Part shown: in pieces, positions 8,298-17,266 of the stretch
Position numbering within the stretch: position 1 is the stretch's first letter
Layout: each line of letters starts with the position of its first letter
Assembly: GCA_910576775.1 (NCBI GenBank)
Contig: CAJTJV010000011.1
Location: 1 to 64,000 of the forward strand
Origin: an uncultured Muribaculaceae bacterium
Lineage (GTDB): Bacteria > Bacteroidota > Bacteroidia > Bacteroidales > Muribaculaceae
Reading direction: 5' to 3'
Length of the DNA stretch: 64,000 nt
The notes under the pieces: model-generated
Database searches by the model: none
The model's input: only the letters and a program-made list of their open reading frames with translations
What the model was told of the DNA's origin: nothing
Translations under genes and position numbers: made by a program

Positions 8298-9055
8298 TTT
8301 TGCAATAGTTTGATGAGTGTTTCCGGGTCGTTACATGTGATGTAGTCAATATTGTTGTCGATGCACCATTGCATTTCTTCCGGAGTGTTTATTGTCCAGA
8401 TTCCTACGGCAAGACCGAGATTATGGGCGCGCTTAATCCACTCGGGGTGTTTTTTGAGTACGGTAATCTTGTAATCCATACCTGTTATTCCCATGTGATG
8501 AAGTTGTTCGGGTAGATAGTCACCTTTGGGATATTGGATGGATGTGCCTTTTGGACAGAGTTTTACAAGGGTGAGTATGCCGTTTTTTGAGAATGTGACA
8601 TATTCGGTGCGATCTTCAAGCCCGAACTGTTTTATCATGTCGACAGTACGACGGATACATTCCTGTTCGTGTTTGAGGCTGTCGTGAACTTTAATTTCAC
8701 ATATGAGTTTTATGCTTAGGCTTTTCGCTGCCGAGAGATATTCTTCCAGAGTGGGAAGGTTTTCGCCGTTGTCAAGTTTCTGGGCTGTTACAAGAGACGC
8801 GGGGGAATGTTCCATGTCGACGCCTTTGAATGTGACATCATGGTTTACGACCAGAGTACTGTCGGCAGTCATCCATACGTCGAATTCGCTGTAGTCAGCA
8901 CCTATGGAGTCTGCTTTTATAAGGGCCCGGATTGAATTCTGTGCAGCTCCTTCTGCGTTGAAATGGCCGCGGTGGGCTATTACCTTTGGAGTGGAGGCTT
9001 CTGACGGGAGGACGGCTGTTAGGATAATGGCAATTACTAAAATGATTTTTTTCAT
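8294..9055 (-). CDS. Exported glycerophosphodiester phosphodiesterase (GDPD 3)
   Basis: A 253-residue GDPD, first gene of the minus-strand operon. It has a signal peptide (about 1-20), HRGHF in place of the HRGYW of the other two copies, then EFDVW, NHDV and CEIKVHD. No lipobox is present. A Bacteroides-type promoter lies 38 bases before the start, and the divergent glp operon starts 410 bases away. Three tandem GDPD paralogues in one operon suggest several diester substrates or a duplicated dosage. Confidence 0.9.
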   Translation of the reverse strand: MKKIILVIAIILTAVLPSEASTPKVIAHRGHFNAEGAAQNSIRALIKADSIGADYSEFDVWMTADSTLVVNHDVTFKGVDMEHSPASLVTAQKLDNGENLPTLEEYLSAAKSLSIKLICEIKVHDSLKHEQECIRRTVDMIKQFGLEDRTEYVTFSKNGILTLVKLCPKGTSIQYPKGDYLPEQLHHMGITGMDYKITVLKKHPEWIKRAHNLGLAVGIWTINTPEEMQWCIDNNIDYITCNDPETLIKLLQK

Positions 9056-9092
9056 GGTTTGTCTGAAACTGGAAAATGTGATTTTATGAAAG

Positions 9093-9123
9093 CAAAGGTA
9101 AATATATTTGTTCTTTTACGCAA
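9093..9123 (-). promoter_or_regulatory. Promoter of the GDPD-deoR operon
   Basis: On the minus strand, a -7 TACCTTTG (9100 to 9093) is preceded, 20 bases upstream, by TTG (9123 to 9121). The spacing fits the Bacteroidetes consensus. Confidence 0.6.
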
Positions 9124-9195
9124 GAAAAATATGTTGTCATACTGTCGGAAAGTGATGTTATGACTTTCGTTTGGTAATGGCTGGATAGGGTGTGG

Positions 9196-9210
9196 CTTTC
9201 GATATGAAAG
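9196..9210. promoter_or_regulatory. Candidate DeoR operator in the divergent glp region
   Basis: CTTTC-GATAT-GAAAG is a perfect inverted repeat, extended by one G-C pair to 9195-9211. Extra half-sites GAAAG (9148-9152) and CTTTC (9164-9168) lie just to the left. The motif is shared with 7466-7480 and 18239-18253. Confidence 0.6.
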
Positions 9211-9315
9211 CTTGGTGGGTGGTTTGTGTTAGAGGCTTATGTGGACTAATTATCGCATTAACAGTGTGTTATGATGGAGGCTAATAATTATATGGATTAT
9301 TATTATAAAAATAAT

Positions 9316-9346
9316 TTTGAAATTATTTAAAAATAATCTACTTTTG
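9316..9346 (+). promoter_or_regulatory. Promoter of the glpABC operon
   Basis: TTTG (9316-9319) and TACTTTTG (9339-9346) are separated by 19 bases, an excellent match to the Bacteroidetes promoter. It predicts a leader of roughly 110 bases before glpA. Confidence 0.7.
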
Positions 9347-9465
9347 TATCGGAAACGAAACACAGACTATGCGGCCGTTTGAAAAACGGATGTATGTCAG
9401 TGTGTCGGTTTTTGCATATATGAGCCATGAAATATAAATAACTTAAAACAGATAATCCTTCAAAC

Positions 9466-11112
9466 ATGGGGCCTAATAATTCAAATAAAGCAGCCAAAGC
9501 CTATGATGTGATAATTATAGGTGCGGGGGCGACGGGAGCCGGTACGGCTCGCGATTGCTCGATGCGCGGGCTGAAGACTCTTCTTGTCGAGCGCCTCGAC
9601 TTTACCGCCGGTGCCACTGGCCGTAATCACGGTCTGTTGCATAGTGGTGCCCGTTATGCCGTTACCGACGGCGAGTCGGCAACCGAATGCATCAAGGAAA
9701 ACATGATTCTCCGTCGTATCGCCCGCCATTGTGTGGAAGAGACCGGCGGACTTTTTGTTACCCTTCCCGAGGATGACCTCGAATATCAGAAACTGTTTGT
9801 CGATTCATGCCGTGCGGCAGGTATACAGGCTGATGTCATTGACCCTAAAGAGGCTATTGCCATTGAACCGGCTGTCAACCATAAGATTATAGGAGCTGTA
9901 AAGGTTCCTGACGGCGCAGTGGACCCGTTCAGGCTTACAACTGCCAATGTAATTGATGCTCAGCGTCATGGGGCGGATGTGCTGACATATCATGAGATGG
10001 TGGATTTTCTTCGGGACGGCAAAACCGTTACCGGAGTGAAATTGCGTGATGCACGCACCGGCGAAGAAAAGACCTTCGAGAGCCGTCTGGTGATAAATGC
10101 CGGTGGTATCTGGGGACATGCAATAGCTGCAAAGGCAGGTATAACAATCAATATGTTCCCTGCAAAAGGTGCGTTGCTTATTTTCGGTCACCGTGTGAAC
10201 AATATAGTAATAAATCGTTGCCGCAAACCTGCTGATGCCGATATTCTTGTTCCCGGGGATACAATATCTCTTATCGGTACAACATCGTCACGAGTGCCGT
10301 ATGATAGCGTGGACAATATGGAGGTTACCCAGGAGGAGGTTGATGTGCTGCTTCGAGAAGGTATCAAGATTGCGCCATCGTTGGCATATACCCGTATTCT
10401 CCGTGCATATGCCGGAGTCCGTCCGCTGATAGCTTCGGACAATGATCCGTCGGGTCGCAGTATCAGTCGTGGCATTGTATGTCTCGACCATGCCAAGCGC
10501 GACGGTGTGGAAGGTTTCATAACTATATCGGGTGGCAAGCTTATGACATACCGTCTTATGGCCGAATGGGCGACCGATATGGCATGCAAGAAGCTTGGTG
10601 TGGATGCCAAATGCCGTACCGCCGAGCTTCCGCTTCCGGGATCGGAGCCGGAAGCGCCCAAAAATACGGCAAAGCATCATATAATCGAGCTAAGCACAGA
10701 ACAGCTCGCACTTGAGGGTCGCCACGGTACTCTCGCAGAAGAGATTCCCCACGATATAAATGATGATGCCCTCGTATGCGAATGTGAGAATGTGTCGGTT
10801 GGCGAAATAAAATATGCTATCGATAAGCTCCATGTCAACAATCTTGTGAACCTGCGCCGGCGTACGCGTCTTGGTATGGGTACATGTCAGGGTAGTATCT
10901 GTGCATGTCGTGCATCCGCAATCATGGCAAGGGCATTCGGACAGGCTGCCGCAATCTCGGATCTTGAATCTTTCGTCAACGAACGTTGGAAGGGAATGAT
11001 GCCTGTTGCATGGGGACAGACTTTGGTTGAAGCCAATTTCTCGGCATGGATTTATGAAGGTGTCTGCGGTCTTGGCAATAACAGTACGGATAAAATAATC
11101 AGCGACAAATGA
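9466..11112 (+). CDS. glpA: Anaerobic glycerol-3-phosphate dehydrogenase subunit A
   Basis: GlpA is the FAD-containing catalytic subunit of the membrane-associated GlpABC complex, which oxidises sn-glycerol-3-phosphate to dihydroxyacetone phosphate. The 548-residue protein has the FAD-binding IIIGAGATGAGTARDCSMRG (about 16-35), GRNHGLLHSGARY, and a C-terminal BFD-like iron-sulfur domain with CECENVSVGEI and MGTCQGSICACR. Length and order match E. coli GlpA. Its stop overlaps the glpB start by four bases. Electrons probably pass through GlpC to menaquinone. Confidence 0.95.
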   Translation: MGPNNSNKAAKAYDVIIIGAGATGAGTARDCSMRGLKTLLVERLDFTAGATGRNHGLLHSGARYAVTDGESATECIKENMILRRIARHCVEETGGLFVTLPEDDLEYQKLFVDSCRAAGIQADVIDPKEAIAIEPAVNHKIIGAVKVPDGAVDPFRLTTANVIDAQRHGADVLTYHEMVDFLRDGKTVTGVKLRDARTGEEKTFESRLVINAGGIWGHAIAAKAGITINMFPAKGALLIFGHRVNNIVINRCRKPADADILVPGDTISLIGTTSSRVPYDSVDNMEVTQEEVDVLLREGIKIAPSLAYTRILRAYAGVRPLIASDNDPSGRSISRGIVCLDHAKRDGVEGFITISGGKLMTYRLMAEWATDMACKKLGVDAKCRTAELPLPGSEPEAPKNTAKHHIIELSTEQLALEGRHGTLAEEIPHDINDDALVCECENVSVGEIKYAIDKLHVNNLVNLRRRTRLGMGTCQGSICACRASAIMARAFGQAAAISDLESFVNERWKGMMPVAWGQTLVEANFSAWIYEGVCGLGNNSTDKIISDK

Positions 11113-12347
11113 AATACGATACAATTATAATAGGAGGCGGCCTCAGCGGTCTTGTAGCAGGCGTTGCTCTCGCAGAGAAAAAACAGAAAGTCGCAATCGT
11201 GTCGCTGGGACAAAGCGCTCTTCATTTCAGTTCCGGTTCATTCGGGCTTCTTGGCAATATCGACGGCAAGCCGGTTGACAATCCGATAGAAGCCGTTGCC
11301 GCTCTTCCGGCGGCGCATCCTTACAGACGTCTTGGAGTCGATACGGTAATGAATCTTTGCAGTAAGGTTGTACCTTTCTTTGCAGAAGCCGGCATTACCC
11401 TTAAAGGTGACTGTGCGCAAAACAGTGTTAGGGTAACCCCGATGGGAAAATGCAAGTCCTGCTGGCTTACACTTGACGAATTCGCAACAGCCGGAGAGCT
11501 TAAAAAATATAAGAAAGCAGTAATTGTCAGCATTAGTAGCTTCCTCGATTTTTACCCGGACTTCCTTGCTGCCGGCCTTAAGTCCATTGGGCTGGAAGCG
11601 TCTGTGGTACAGGTTACTACTCCTGAAATTGATCGTCTGCGTCGCAGTACTGCCGAGATGCGGGCCACCTCGATAGGCCGTCAGCTTCGCGGCAATGCCA
11701 TTGTTGAACTTGCCGACGCTATTAAAAAAGTGTCGGCGGGTGCCGATGTAGTCCTTATGCCTGCTGTTGCCGGTTTTGATTCCGAGGAACCTGTCAAAGA
11801 ATTGCGTAGCCTTGTAGGTACGCCACTTTTCAGTATAGCCACTACGCCGATGTCAATGGCCGGTACGCGCATGCAGATGCAGTTGCGCCGTCGTTTCGAA
11901 GCACTTGGTGGTACATATATGCTTGGCGACAATGTAGTAGCCGGAAAAATCGGTGGAAACGGCACTGTAGAATATGTAGATACCGCAAATCTTACCGAAG
12001 ACCATCTTTACGCAGAGTCCTTTATCCTTGCCAGTGGCGGTTTCTTCGGTCACGGTATAGTGGCAGAGCCACACAGGATTTATGAACCGGTATTCGGATT
12101 TGAAGTGGCGACGGACGGCGACCGCGACAAATGGTTTGACCGTAATTTCTTCGCCAAGCAACCTTATATGTCATTCGGACTTGACACCGATGAATCCTTC
12201 CGTCCTCTCAAAGATGGCAAGGCCGTGAATAATCTCTATGCCGTCGGTGCCGTCCTCGGAGGGTATGATGCTCTTAAAGAAGAATCCGGTGCCGGAGTGG
12301 CGATTCTTACGGCGCTGCATGTGGCCGACCTCATTGCGAAAAAATAA
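11109..12347 (+). CDS. glpB: Anaerobic glycerol-3-phosphate dehydrogenase subunit B
   Basis: GlpB is a flavoprotein subunit of the GlpABC complex. The 412-residue protein starts with a Rossmann FAD motif, DTIIIGGGLSGLVAGVALAE (4-23), and carries the C-terminal LYAVGAVLGGYD motif of GlpB. It is translationally coupled to glpA (ATGA overlap) and lies six bases before glpC, matching the glpABC order of enterobacteria. Confidence 0.93.
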   Translation: MKYDTIIIGGGLSGLVAGVALAEKKQKVAIVSLGQSALHFSSGSFGLLGNIDGKPVDNPIEAVAALPAAHPYRRLGVDTVMNLCSKVVPFFAEAGITLKGDCAQNSVRVTPMGKCKSCWLTLDEFATAGELKKYKKAVIVSISSFLDFYPDFLAAGLKSIGLEASVVQVTTPEIDRLRRSTAEMRATSIGRQLRGNAIVELADAIKKVSAGADVVLMPAVAGFDSEEPVKELRSLVGTPLFSIATTPMSMAGTRMQMQLRRRFEALGGTYMLGDNVVAGKIGGNGTVEYVDTANLTEDHLYAESFILASGGFFGHGIVAEPHRIYEPVFGFEVATDGDRDKWFDRNFFAKQPYMSFGLDTDESFRPLKDGKAVNNLYAVGAVLGGYDALKEESGAGVAILTALHVADLIAKK

Positions 12348-12353
12348 TTAGCC

Positions 12354-13604
12354 ATGGAAGAATATCAGAAAGAAAATATCAGTCGCGATAATTTCGAACA
12401 GTGCATAAAATGCACTGTCTGCACAGTGTACTGTCCCGTGCTGGCTGTCAACCCCGATTATCCCGGTCCCAAGCAGGCCGGTCCGGACGGAGAGCGCTAT
12501 CGTTTGAAGAATCCGGCATTCTATGATATGGCACTCAAATACTGCCTGAACTGCAAACGTTGCGAGGTAGCATGTCCTTCGAATGTGAAAATCGGTGATA
12601 TAATCCAGCGTGCGCGCCTCACATATGACAAGAAGCCCGTGAAGCTACGCGACCGTATCTTGGCCGAGACAGATGTGATGGGGTCTTTGGTTACGCCATT
12701 CGCTCCTATTGCGAATTTCGCTCTTGGACTGAAGCCTGTCAAGGCAGTCATGGACGCTACGATAGGGGTGGATAAGCACCGTACATTTCCGAAATATACC
12801 GGAAAGAAATTTGTAAGCTGGTTCAGGAAGGATGCTCCGGATCAGAGTGCCTATCCTGAAAAAGTCGCATATTTCCACGGTTGCTATGTGAATTATAATT
12901 ATCCGCAGCTTGGCAAGGATTTTGTGACTATCATGAATGCCATAGGTTATGGGGTGGAGCTTCTGGAAAAGGAGAAATGTTGCGGAGTGGCGAAAATTGC
13001 CAACCGTCTTGTCGACCGTGCGCGCCATGATGCTAAAATCAATCTTGATTCCATCCGCCATGCCGTACTCGACAAAAAAATGCCATTGTTGGGAACAAGT
13101 TCCACCTGCATGTTCACTATGCGCGATGAATATCCCCACCTTCTGGGTCTTGACAATGCCGATGTGCGCCCCGATATGATGCTTGCGACGGTTTTTATAT
13201 ACAGACTTGTCGAAGAAGGAAAAATCAAGCTCGCATTCCGTCCTGATTTCAAAATGAGAGTGGCATACCATACCGCATGCCATATGGCGAAACTCGGATG
13301 GAACGTGTATTCCACAGGGCTGCTCAAAATGATCCCGGGGCTTGACTTTGTCATGCTTGAGTCGCAGTGTTGCGGCATTGCGGGTACTTATGGCTTCAAG
13401 AAGGAGAACTATCCCACCTCGCAGGCTATTGGAAACGATCTTTTCAAGCAGATTGAGAGTCTGAATCTCGATGTAGTGGCTACAGACTGTGAAACCTGCA
13501 AATGGCAGATTGAGATGAGCACATCTGTCCCTGTGATGAATCCTGTTTCCATCATTGCGCAGGCTCTTGACGTTGAAAAAACAAAACAACTAAACCAGCA
13601 TTAA
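12354..13604 (+). CDS. glpC: Anaerobic glycerol-3-phosphate dehydrogenase subunit C
   Basis: GlpC is the iron-sulfur subunit that anchors GlpAB to the membrane and passes electrons to the quinone pool. The 416-residue protein has two ferredoxin-type motifs, CIKCTVCTVYCP (about 18-29) and CLNCKRCEVACP (about 64-75), and two CCG domains (GCYVNYN with KCCGVA; HTACHMAKLG with QCCGIAGTYGF). It follows glpB by six bases and precedes the GH97 gene by 15. Confidence 0.94.
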   Translation: MEEYQKENISRDNFEQCIKCTVCTVYCPVLAVNPDYPGPKQAGPDGERYRLKNPAFYDMALKYCLNCKRCEVACPSNVKIGDIIQRARLTYDKKPVKLRDRILAETDVMGSLVTPFAPIANFALGLKPVKAVMDATIGVDKHRTFPKYTGKKFVSWFRKDAPDQSAYPEKVAYFHGCYVNYNYPQLGKDFVTIMNAIGYGVELLEKEKCCGVAKIANRLVDRARHDAKINLDSIRHAVLDKKMPLLGTSSTCMFTMRDEYPHLLGLDNADVRPDMMLATVFIYRLVEEGKIKLAFRPDFKMRVAYHTACHMAKLGWNVYSTGLLKMIPGLDFVMLESQCCGIAGTYGFKKENYPTSQAIGNDLFKQIESLNLDVVATDCETCKWQIEMSTSVPVMNPVSIIAQALDVEKTKQLNQH

Positions 13605-13619
13605 TCTTTTCACCTTACC

Positions 13620-15737
13620 ATGAAACACATTCTTTTATCATTGGGTATGGCAGCTACGGCAGTGACAGCCTGGGGGGCTGAAACACTGACATCGCCCGAC
13701 GGCAAAATGAAAATGGAATTCGATCTCGTAGCCGGCGGGATTCCGCAGTATTCGCTGTCGCTTGACGGCAAGCAGATTATAGCACCCAGCCGCCTCGGTT
13801 TCAAGTTGCTGAAGGTCGGCGACCTTACAGATGGGTTTAAGGTTCTGTCGGTCGATACAGCGTCGGTCGATGAAACCTGGAAACCGGTCTGGGGCGAGGA
13901 ATCGGAAATCCGTAACAATTACAAAGAGATGAAAGTCGCACTCCAGCAGCCTTCGACCAAGCATCGCATGGATATCCGTTTCCGAATTTTCAATGACGGT
14001 CTCGGGTTCCGCTACGAGTTTCCTCAGCAGAAAAAACTCGCCCATTTCACCATCGAGGATGAGATTACAGAATTTGCAATGACCGGCGACCACGAGGCAT
14101 ATTGGATTCCGGCCGACTATGAAACGCAGGAATACGATTATACCCGCAGCCGTCTTTCTGAAATCCGCGAAAATATGCATGAGGCATGGACTCACCATAA
14201 TTCATGGGAAGGCCTTGTATCGCCGACAGGAGTGCAGACAGCGTTGATGATGAAGACCGACGACGGCACATATATCAATCTTCATGAAGCCGCTCTTGTA
14301 GATTATCCGGCAATGCATCTTGAGCTTAACGATACCACAAACGTGTTCAAGGCGCTTCTCAATCCCGATGCCGACGGTTATATGGCTGTGATGCATACCG
14401 ATTGCGTGACACCCTGGCGTACTGTCATCGCATCGAAAGATGCACGCGACATACTTGCGTCGCGTATCACCCTTAACCTCAACGATCCTTGCAAAATTGA
14501 GGATACATCATGGATAAAGCCAATGAAATATGTTGGTGTATGGTGGGAAATGATTACCGGAAAGAGCAAGTGGAGCTATACCAACGACCTTCCTAACGTG
14601 CATATCGACCGCCCCGAGGACTATCTCACTGTCAAGCCTCATGGCCGGCATGGCGCTACAACGGAGAATGTGAAGCGTTATATCGACTTTGCCGCCGAGC
14701 ATGGGTTTGACGGGGTGCTTGTCGAAGGATGGAATATCGGTTGGGAAGACTGGAGCAATCGTTTCAAGGACGAGGTGTTTGATTTTGTGACTCCTTATCC
14801 CGATTTCAATCTGCCGGAAATCCGTGAATATGCCAAGGCAAAAGGAGTGGAGATGATTATGCATCACGAGACATCAAGCTCCATCCGCAATTACGAACGC
14901 CGCATGGACGAAGCTTATAAGTTTATGAAAGACAATGGCTACAATGCTGTGAAAAGCGGTTACGTAGGTTTTATTCTTCCGCGTGGCAGCAAACACTACA
15001 GCCAGTGGAGCGTAAACCACTATCAGTATGCTGTAGAGAAAGCTGCCGACTATAAGATAATGGTAAACGCACACGAAGCAGTGCGTCCCACCGGTCTGTG
15101 CCGTACATGGCCTAACCTTATCGGCAACGAGAGTGCCCGCGGTACCGAATACCAGGCTTTCGGCGGTAGTAAGCCCAGCCATACCACTATCCTTCCGTTC
15201 ACACGTCTTATCGGTGGCCCGATGGACTATACTCCCGGTATTTTCGAGATGGATATAAGCAAGATTAATCCCAAGAACAAATCGTGGGTGAACACCACAC
15301 TTGCCAATCAGCTCTCGCTATATGTGACAATGTCGAGCCCTTTGCAGATGGCTGCCGATTTTCCTGAGAATTACGAAAGATTCATGGACGCATTCCAGTT
15401 CATCAAAGATGTCGCTCTCGACTGGGACAAGAGCTGGTATCTTGAGGCTGAACCTATGGAATATCTCACGGTTGCACGTAAAGAAAAAGGTGCCGACCGT
15501 TGGTTTGTTGGGGGCACAAACGGAGAGACTCCCCGCGAGGCTGTGGTGGATTTCTCTTTCCTTCCCAAAGGAAAATATAAAGTTACGGTATACCGCGATG
15601 GCAAAGATGCCCATTACCGTAATAATCCCCAGAGCTATGTAGTTGAGACAAAGACTGTCACCAACAAAAGCAAGATGAAAGTCTATACAGCGGCAGGTGG
15701 CGGTTTTGCAATGACAGTTCTCCCTGAAGAAAAATAA
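13620..15737 (+). CDS. GH97 alpha-glucosidase (SusB type)
   Basis: A 705-residue exported GH97 enzyme with a signal peptide (about 1-20). It strongly resembles SusB of Bacteroides thetaiotaomicron, an inverting, calcium-dependent alpha-glucosidase. Key residues, matched from memory of SusB, are E417 in HHETS (base), E486 in NAHE, E504 in GNES (calcium ligand) and E510 in RGTE (acid). It is embedded between glpC and glpT with gaps of 15 and 19 bases, so it is co-transcribed with glycerol-phosphate genes rather than starch genes. That suggests removal of alpha-glucosyl groups from a glycerol-phosphate compound; this substrate is inference. Confidence 0.93.
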   Translation: MKHILLSLGMAATAVTAWGAETLTSPDGKMKMEFDLVAGGIPQYSLSLDGKQIIAPSRLGFKLLKVGDLTDGFKVLSVDTASVDETWKPVWGEESEIRNNYKEMKVALQQPSTKHRMDIRFRIFNDGLGFRYEFPQQKKLAHFTIEDEITEFAMTGDHEAYWIPADYETQEYDYTRSRLSEIRENMHEAWTHHNSWEGLVSPTGVQTALMMKTDDGTYINLHEAALVDYPAMHLELNDTTNVFKALLNPDADGYMAVMHTDCVTPWRTVIASKDARDILASRITLNLNDPCKIEDTSWIKPMKYVGVWWEMITGKSKWSYTNDLPNVHIDRPEDYLTVKPHGRHGATTENVKRYIDFAAEHGFDGVLVEGWNIGWEDWSNRFKDEVFDFVTPYPDFNLPEIREYAKAKGVEMIMHHETSSSIRNYERRMDEAYKFMKDNGYNAVKSGYVGFILPRGSKHYSQWSVNHYQYAVEKAADYKIMVNAHEAVRPTGLCRTWPNLIGNESARGTEYQAFGGSKPSHTTILPFTRLIGGPMDYTPGIFEMDISKINPKNKSWVNTTLANQLSLYVTMSSPLQMAADFPENYERFMDAFQFIKDVALDWDKSWYLEAEPMEYLTVARKEKGADRWFVGGTNGETPREAVVDFSFLPKGKYKVTVYRDGKDAHYRNNPQSYVVETKTVTNKSKMKVYTAAGGGFAMTVLPEEK

Positions 15738-15756
15738 TATTTCACCAATCATTATC

Positions 15757-17265
15757 ATGACTAAAGAAAACATATACGGCGATTGGGCTCCGGACGTCGT
15801 TAAAAAATTCAAATCATGGCAGATGCGGACCATCCTCGTTTCGATGATAGGCTATGCCATATATTATTTCGTTCGAAAGAATTTCTCCGTCGCGATGCCG
15901 GGTTTAACCGCCCAGTACGGCATCTCCAATACATCTTTCGGTATTGTAATCGGTATCGGTTCGCTTATCTACGGTTTTTCCCGTTTCATCAACGGTTTTG
16001 TTGTCGACCGCTTCAGTGCCCGTCTGATCATGGCTATCGGCCTGTTGCTTTGTGCGGCTTCCAATTTCGCATTCGGCTTCGGTGTGAATATATCATCTTG
16101 GATTACAGGTGTTGACGCTGGCCCCGACTTTATAAATATGCTTATCCTCGTGATGGCTGTCACAATCGTGCTCAACCAGCTTTTCCAGGGTGTGGGCTAT
16201 CCTCCGTGTGCGCGTCTGCTTCCTTCGTGGATTCATCCCTCGGAGCTTGCCACAAAGATGTCAATCTGGAATACGTCGCACTCCATAGGTGCAGGCTGTG
16301 CCGTTATAGTTTGCGGCTACATTATGGGTACCATGGGTCAGGATTTGAGCGCGGATCCGGATATTATAAACCGTATAGCGGCAAACCTTAATCTCGACCC
16401 TCAGAATTCCGAGCACCTCAAAACTATCATGGGCTATGCACAGCATTGGGACGCATGGCGCTGGTGTTTCTGGCTCCCGGCATGTCTCGCGGTATTAGGT
16501 GCCGCATGGCTTTATTTCGGACTCCGCGACGACCCCCGTTCCGTCGGCCTGCCCGAGCTTCCGGGTACCAAGACCGGCAAGAACACTGCGGAAGGAAAGA
16601 AGAACCCCTCGCAGAGCCAGTTCCTTAAAGTGATGGTATGGACAAACCGTTGGATTTGGACCCTCTGTATCGCAAACGTATTTGTATACGTCATGCGCAT
16701 GGGTATTCTCGACTGGGGACCCAAATTCCTTACCGAAGCCCGCGGTATGTCGATTGAGGATGCAGCCTGGTCGGTTGCGGCCTTCGAGATATTTGCTATT
16801 GTCGGCACAATCTGTGCGGGCTGGGCTACCGATCATATATTCAAGGGCAAAGCACATCGCATGTGTTTCGTCTGTATGGCCGGTGCTGTTACCTTTATGA
16901 CAATATTCATCCTTTTCCCGCAACTCCCGATGCTTGTATCCATAGCAGTTCTCGCCATGGCCGGCTTCTTCATCTACGGTCCGCAGGCACTTATCGGTAT
17001 AGCATCCGCCAACCATGCCACTAAAGAGGCATCCGCAACAGCCAATGGTCTTGCCGGTATCTTCGGCTATGTAGGCTCCTTCCTCTCGGCAATCGGTATC
17101 GGTATTGTTGCCGATCACTGGGGCTGGAACATGGTATTCTATCTCATCATCGGCGTAGGTATCCTCGGTGCTATCACTTTCATTTCCATGTGGGCGGCTC
17201 CCCGCGACGGTTACGAACGCTCCAACCGTTTCTATGCAAGTCAGGAACAGAATGAAATCAAATAA
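15757..17265 (+). CDS. glpT: Glycerol-3-phosphate transporter (MFS, GlpT family)
   Basis: GlpT exchanges external glycerol-3-phosphate for internal phosphate across the inner membrane. The 502-residue protein has about 12 hydrophobic segments and organophosphate:phosphate antiporter features: the N-terminal YAIYYFVRKNFSVAMPGL, NQLFQGVGYPPCARLLPSW and the C-terminal GPQALIGIASANHATKEASA. It is longer than E. coli GlpT (452 residues), with an extra segment near residues 185-215. Its position after glpABC and GH97 makes glycerol-3-phosphate the likely substrate; related carriers for other phosphate esters cannot be excluded. Confidence 0.92.
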   Translation: MTKENIYGDWAPDVVKKFKSWQMRTILVSMIGYAIYYFVRKNFSVAMPGLTAQYGISNTSFGIVIGIGSLIYGFSRFINGFVVDRFSARLIMAIGLLLCAASNFAFGFGVNISSWITGVDAGPDFINMLILVMAVTIVLNQLFQGVGYPPCARLLPSWIHPSELATKMSIWNTSHSIGAGCAVIVCGYIMGTMGQDLSADPDIINRIAANLNLDPQNSEHLKTIMGYAQHWDAWRWCFWLPACLAVLGAAWLYFGLRDDPRSVGLPELPGTKTGKNTAEGKKNPSQSQFLKVMVWTNRWIWTLCIANVFVYVMRMGILDWGPKFLTEARGMSIEDAAWSVAAFEIFAIVGTICAGWATDHIFKGKAHRMCFVCMAGAVTFMTIFILFPQLPMLVSIAVLAMAGFFIYGPQALIGIASANHATKEASATANGLAGIFGYVGSFLSAIGIGIVADHWGWNMVFYLIIGVGILGAITFISMWAAPRDGYERSNRFYASQEQNEIK

Positions 17266-17266
17266 A

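Larger units (their letters stand above)
9056..9465. other. Divergent regulatory region of the GDPD and glp operons
   Basis: This 410-base non-coding gap carries a minus-strand promoter (9093-9123), a plus-strand promoter (9316-9346), and a cluster of GAAAG/CTTTC half-sites between 9148 and 9211, including the full palindrome at 9196-9210. The plus-strand leader (about 9353-9465) contains a small hairpin, CCGTTT-GAA-AAACGG, at 9375-9389. No ORF is evident. Confidence 0.7.

Noticed and set aside
12645..13589. A 314-codon minus-strand frame antisense to glpC
   Set aside because: The iron-sulfur and CCG motifs of glpC define the plus strand as coding.
17168..17266. A 33-residue N-terminal extension of the HAD phosphatase inside glpT
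   Set aside because: It overlaps the glpT end; the ATG at 17267 places HAD motif I at the usual distance.
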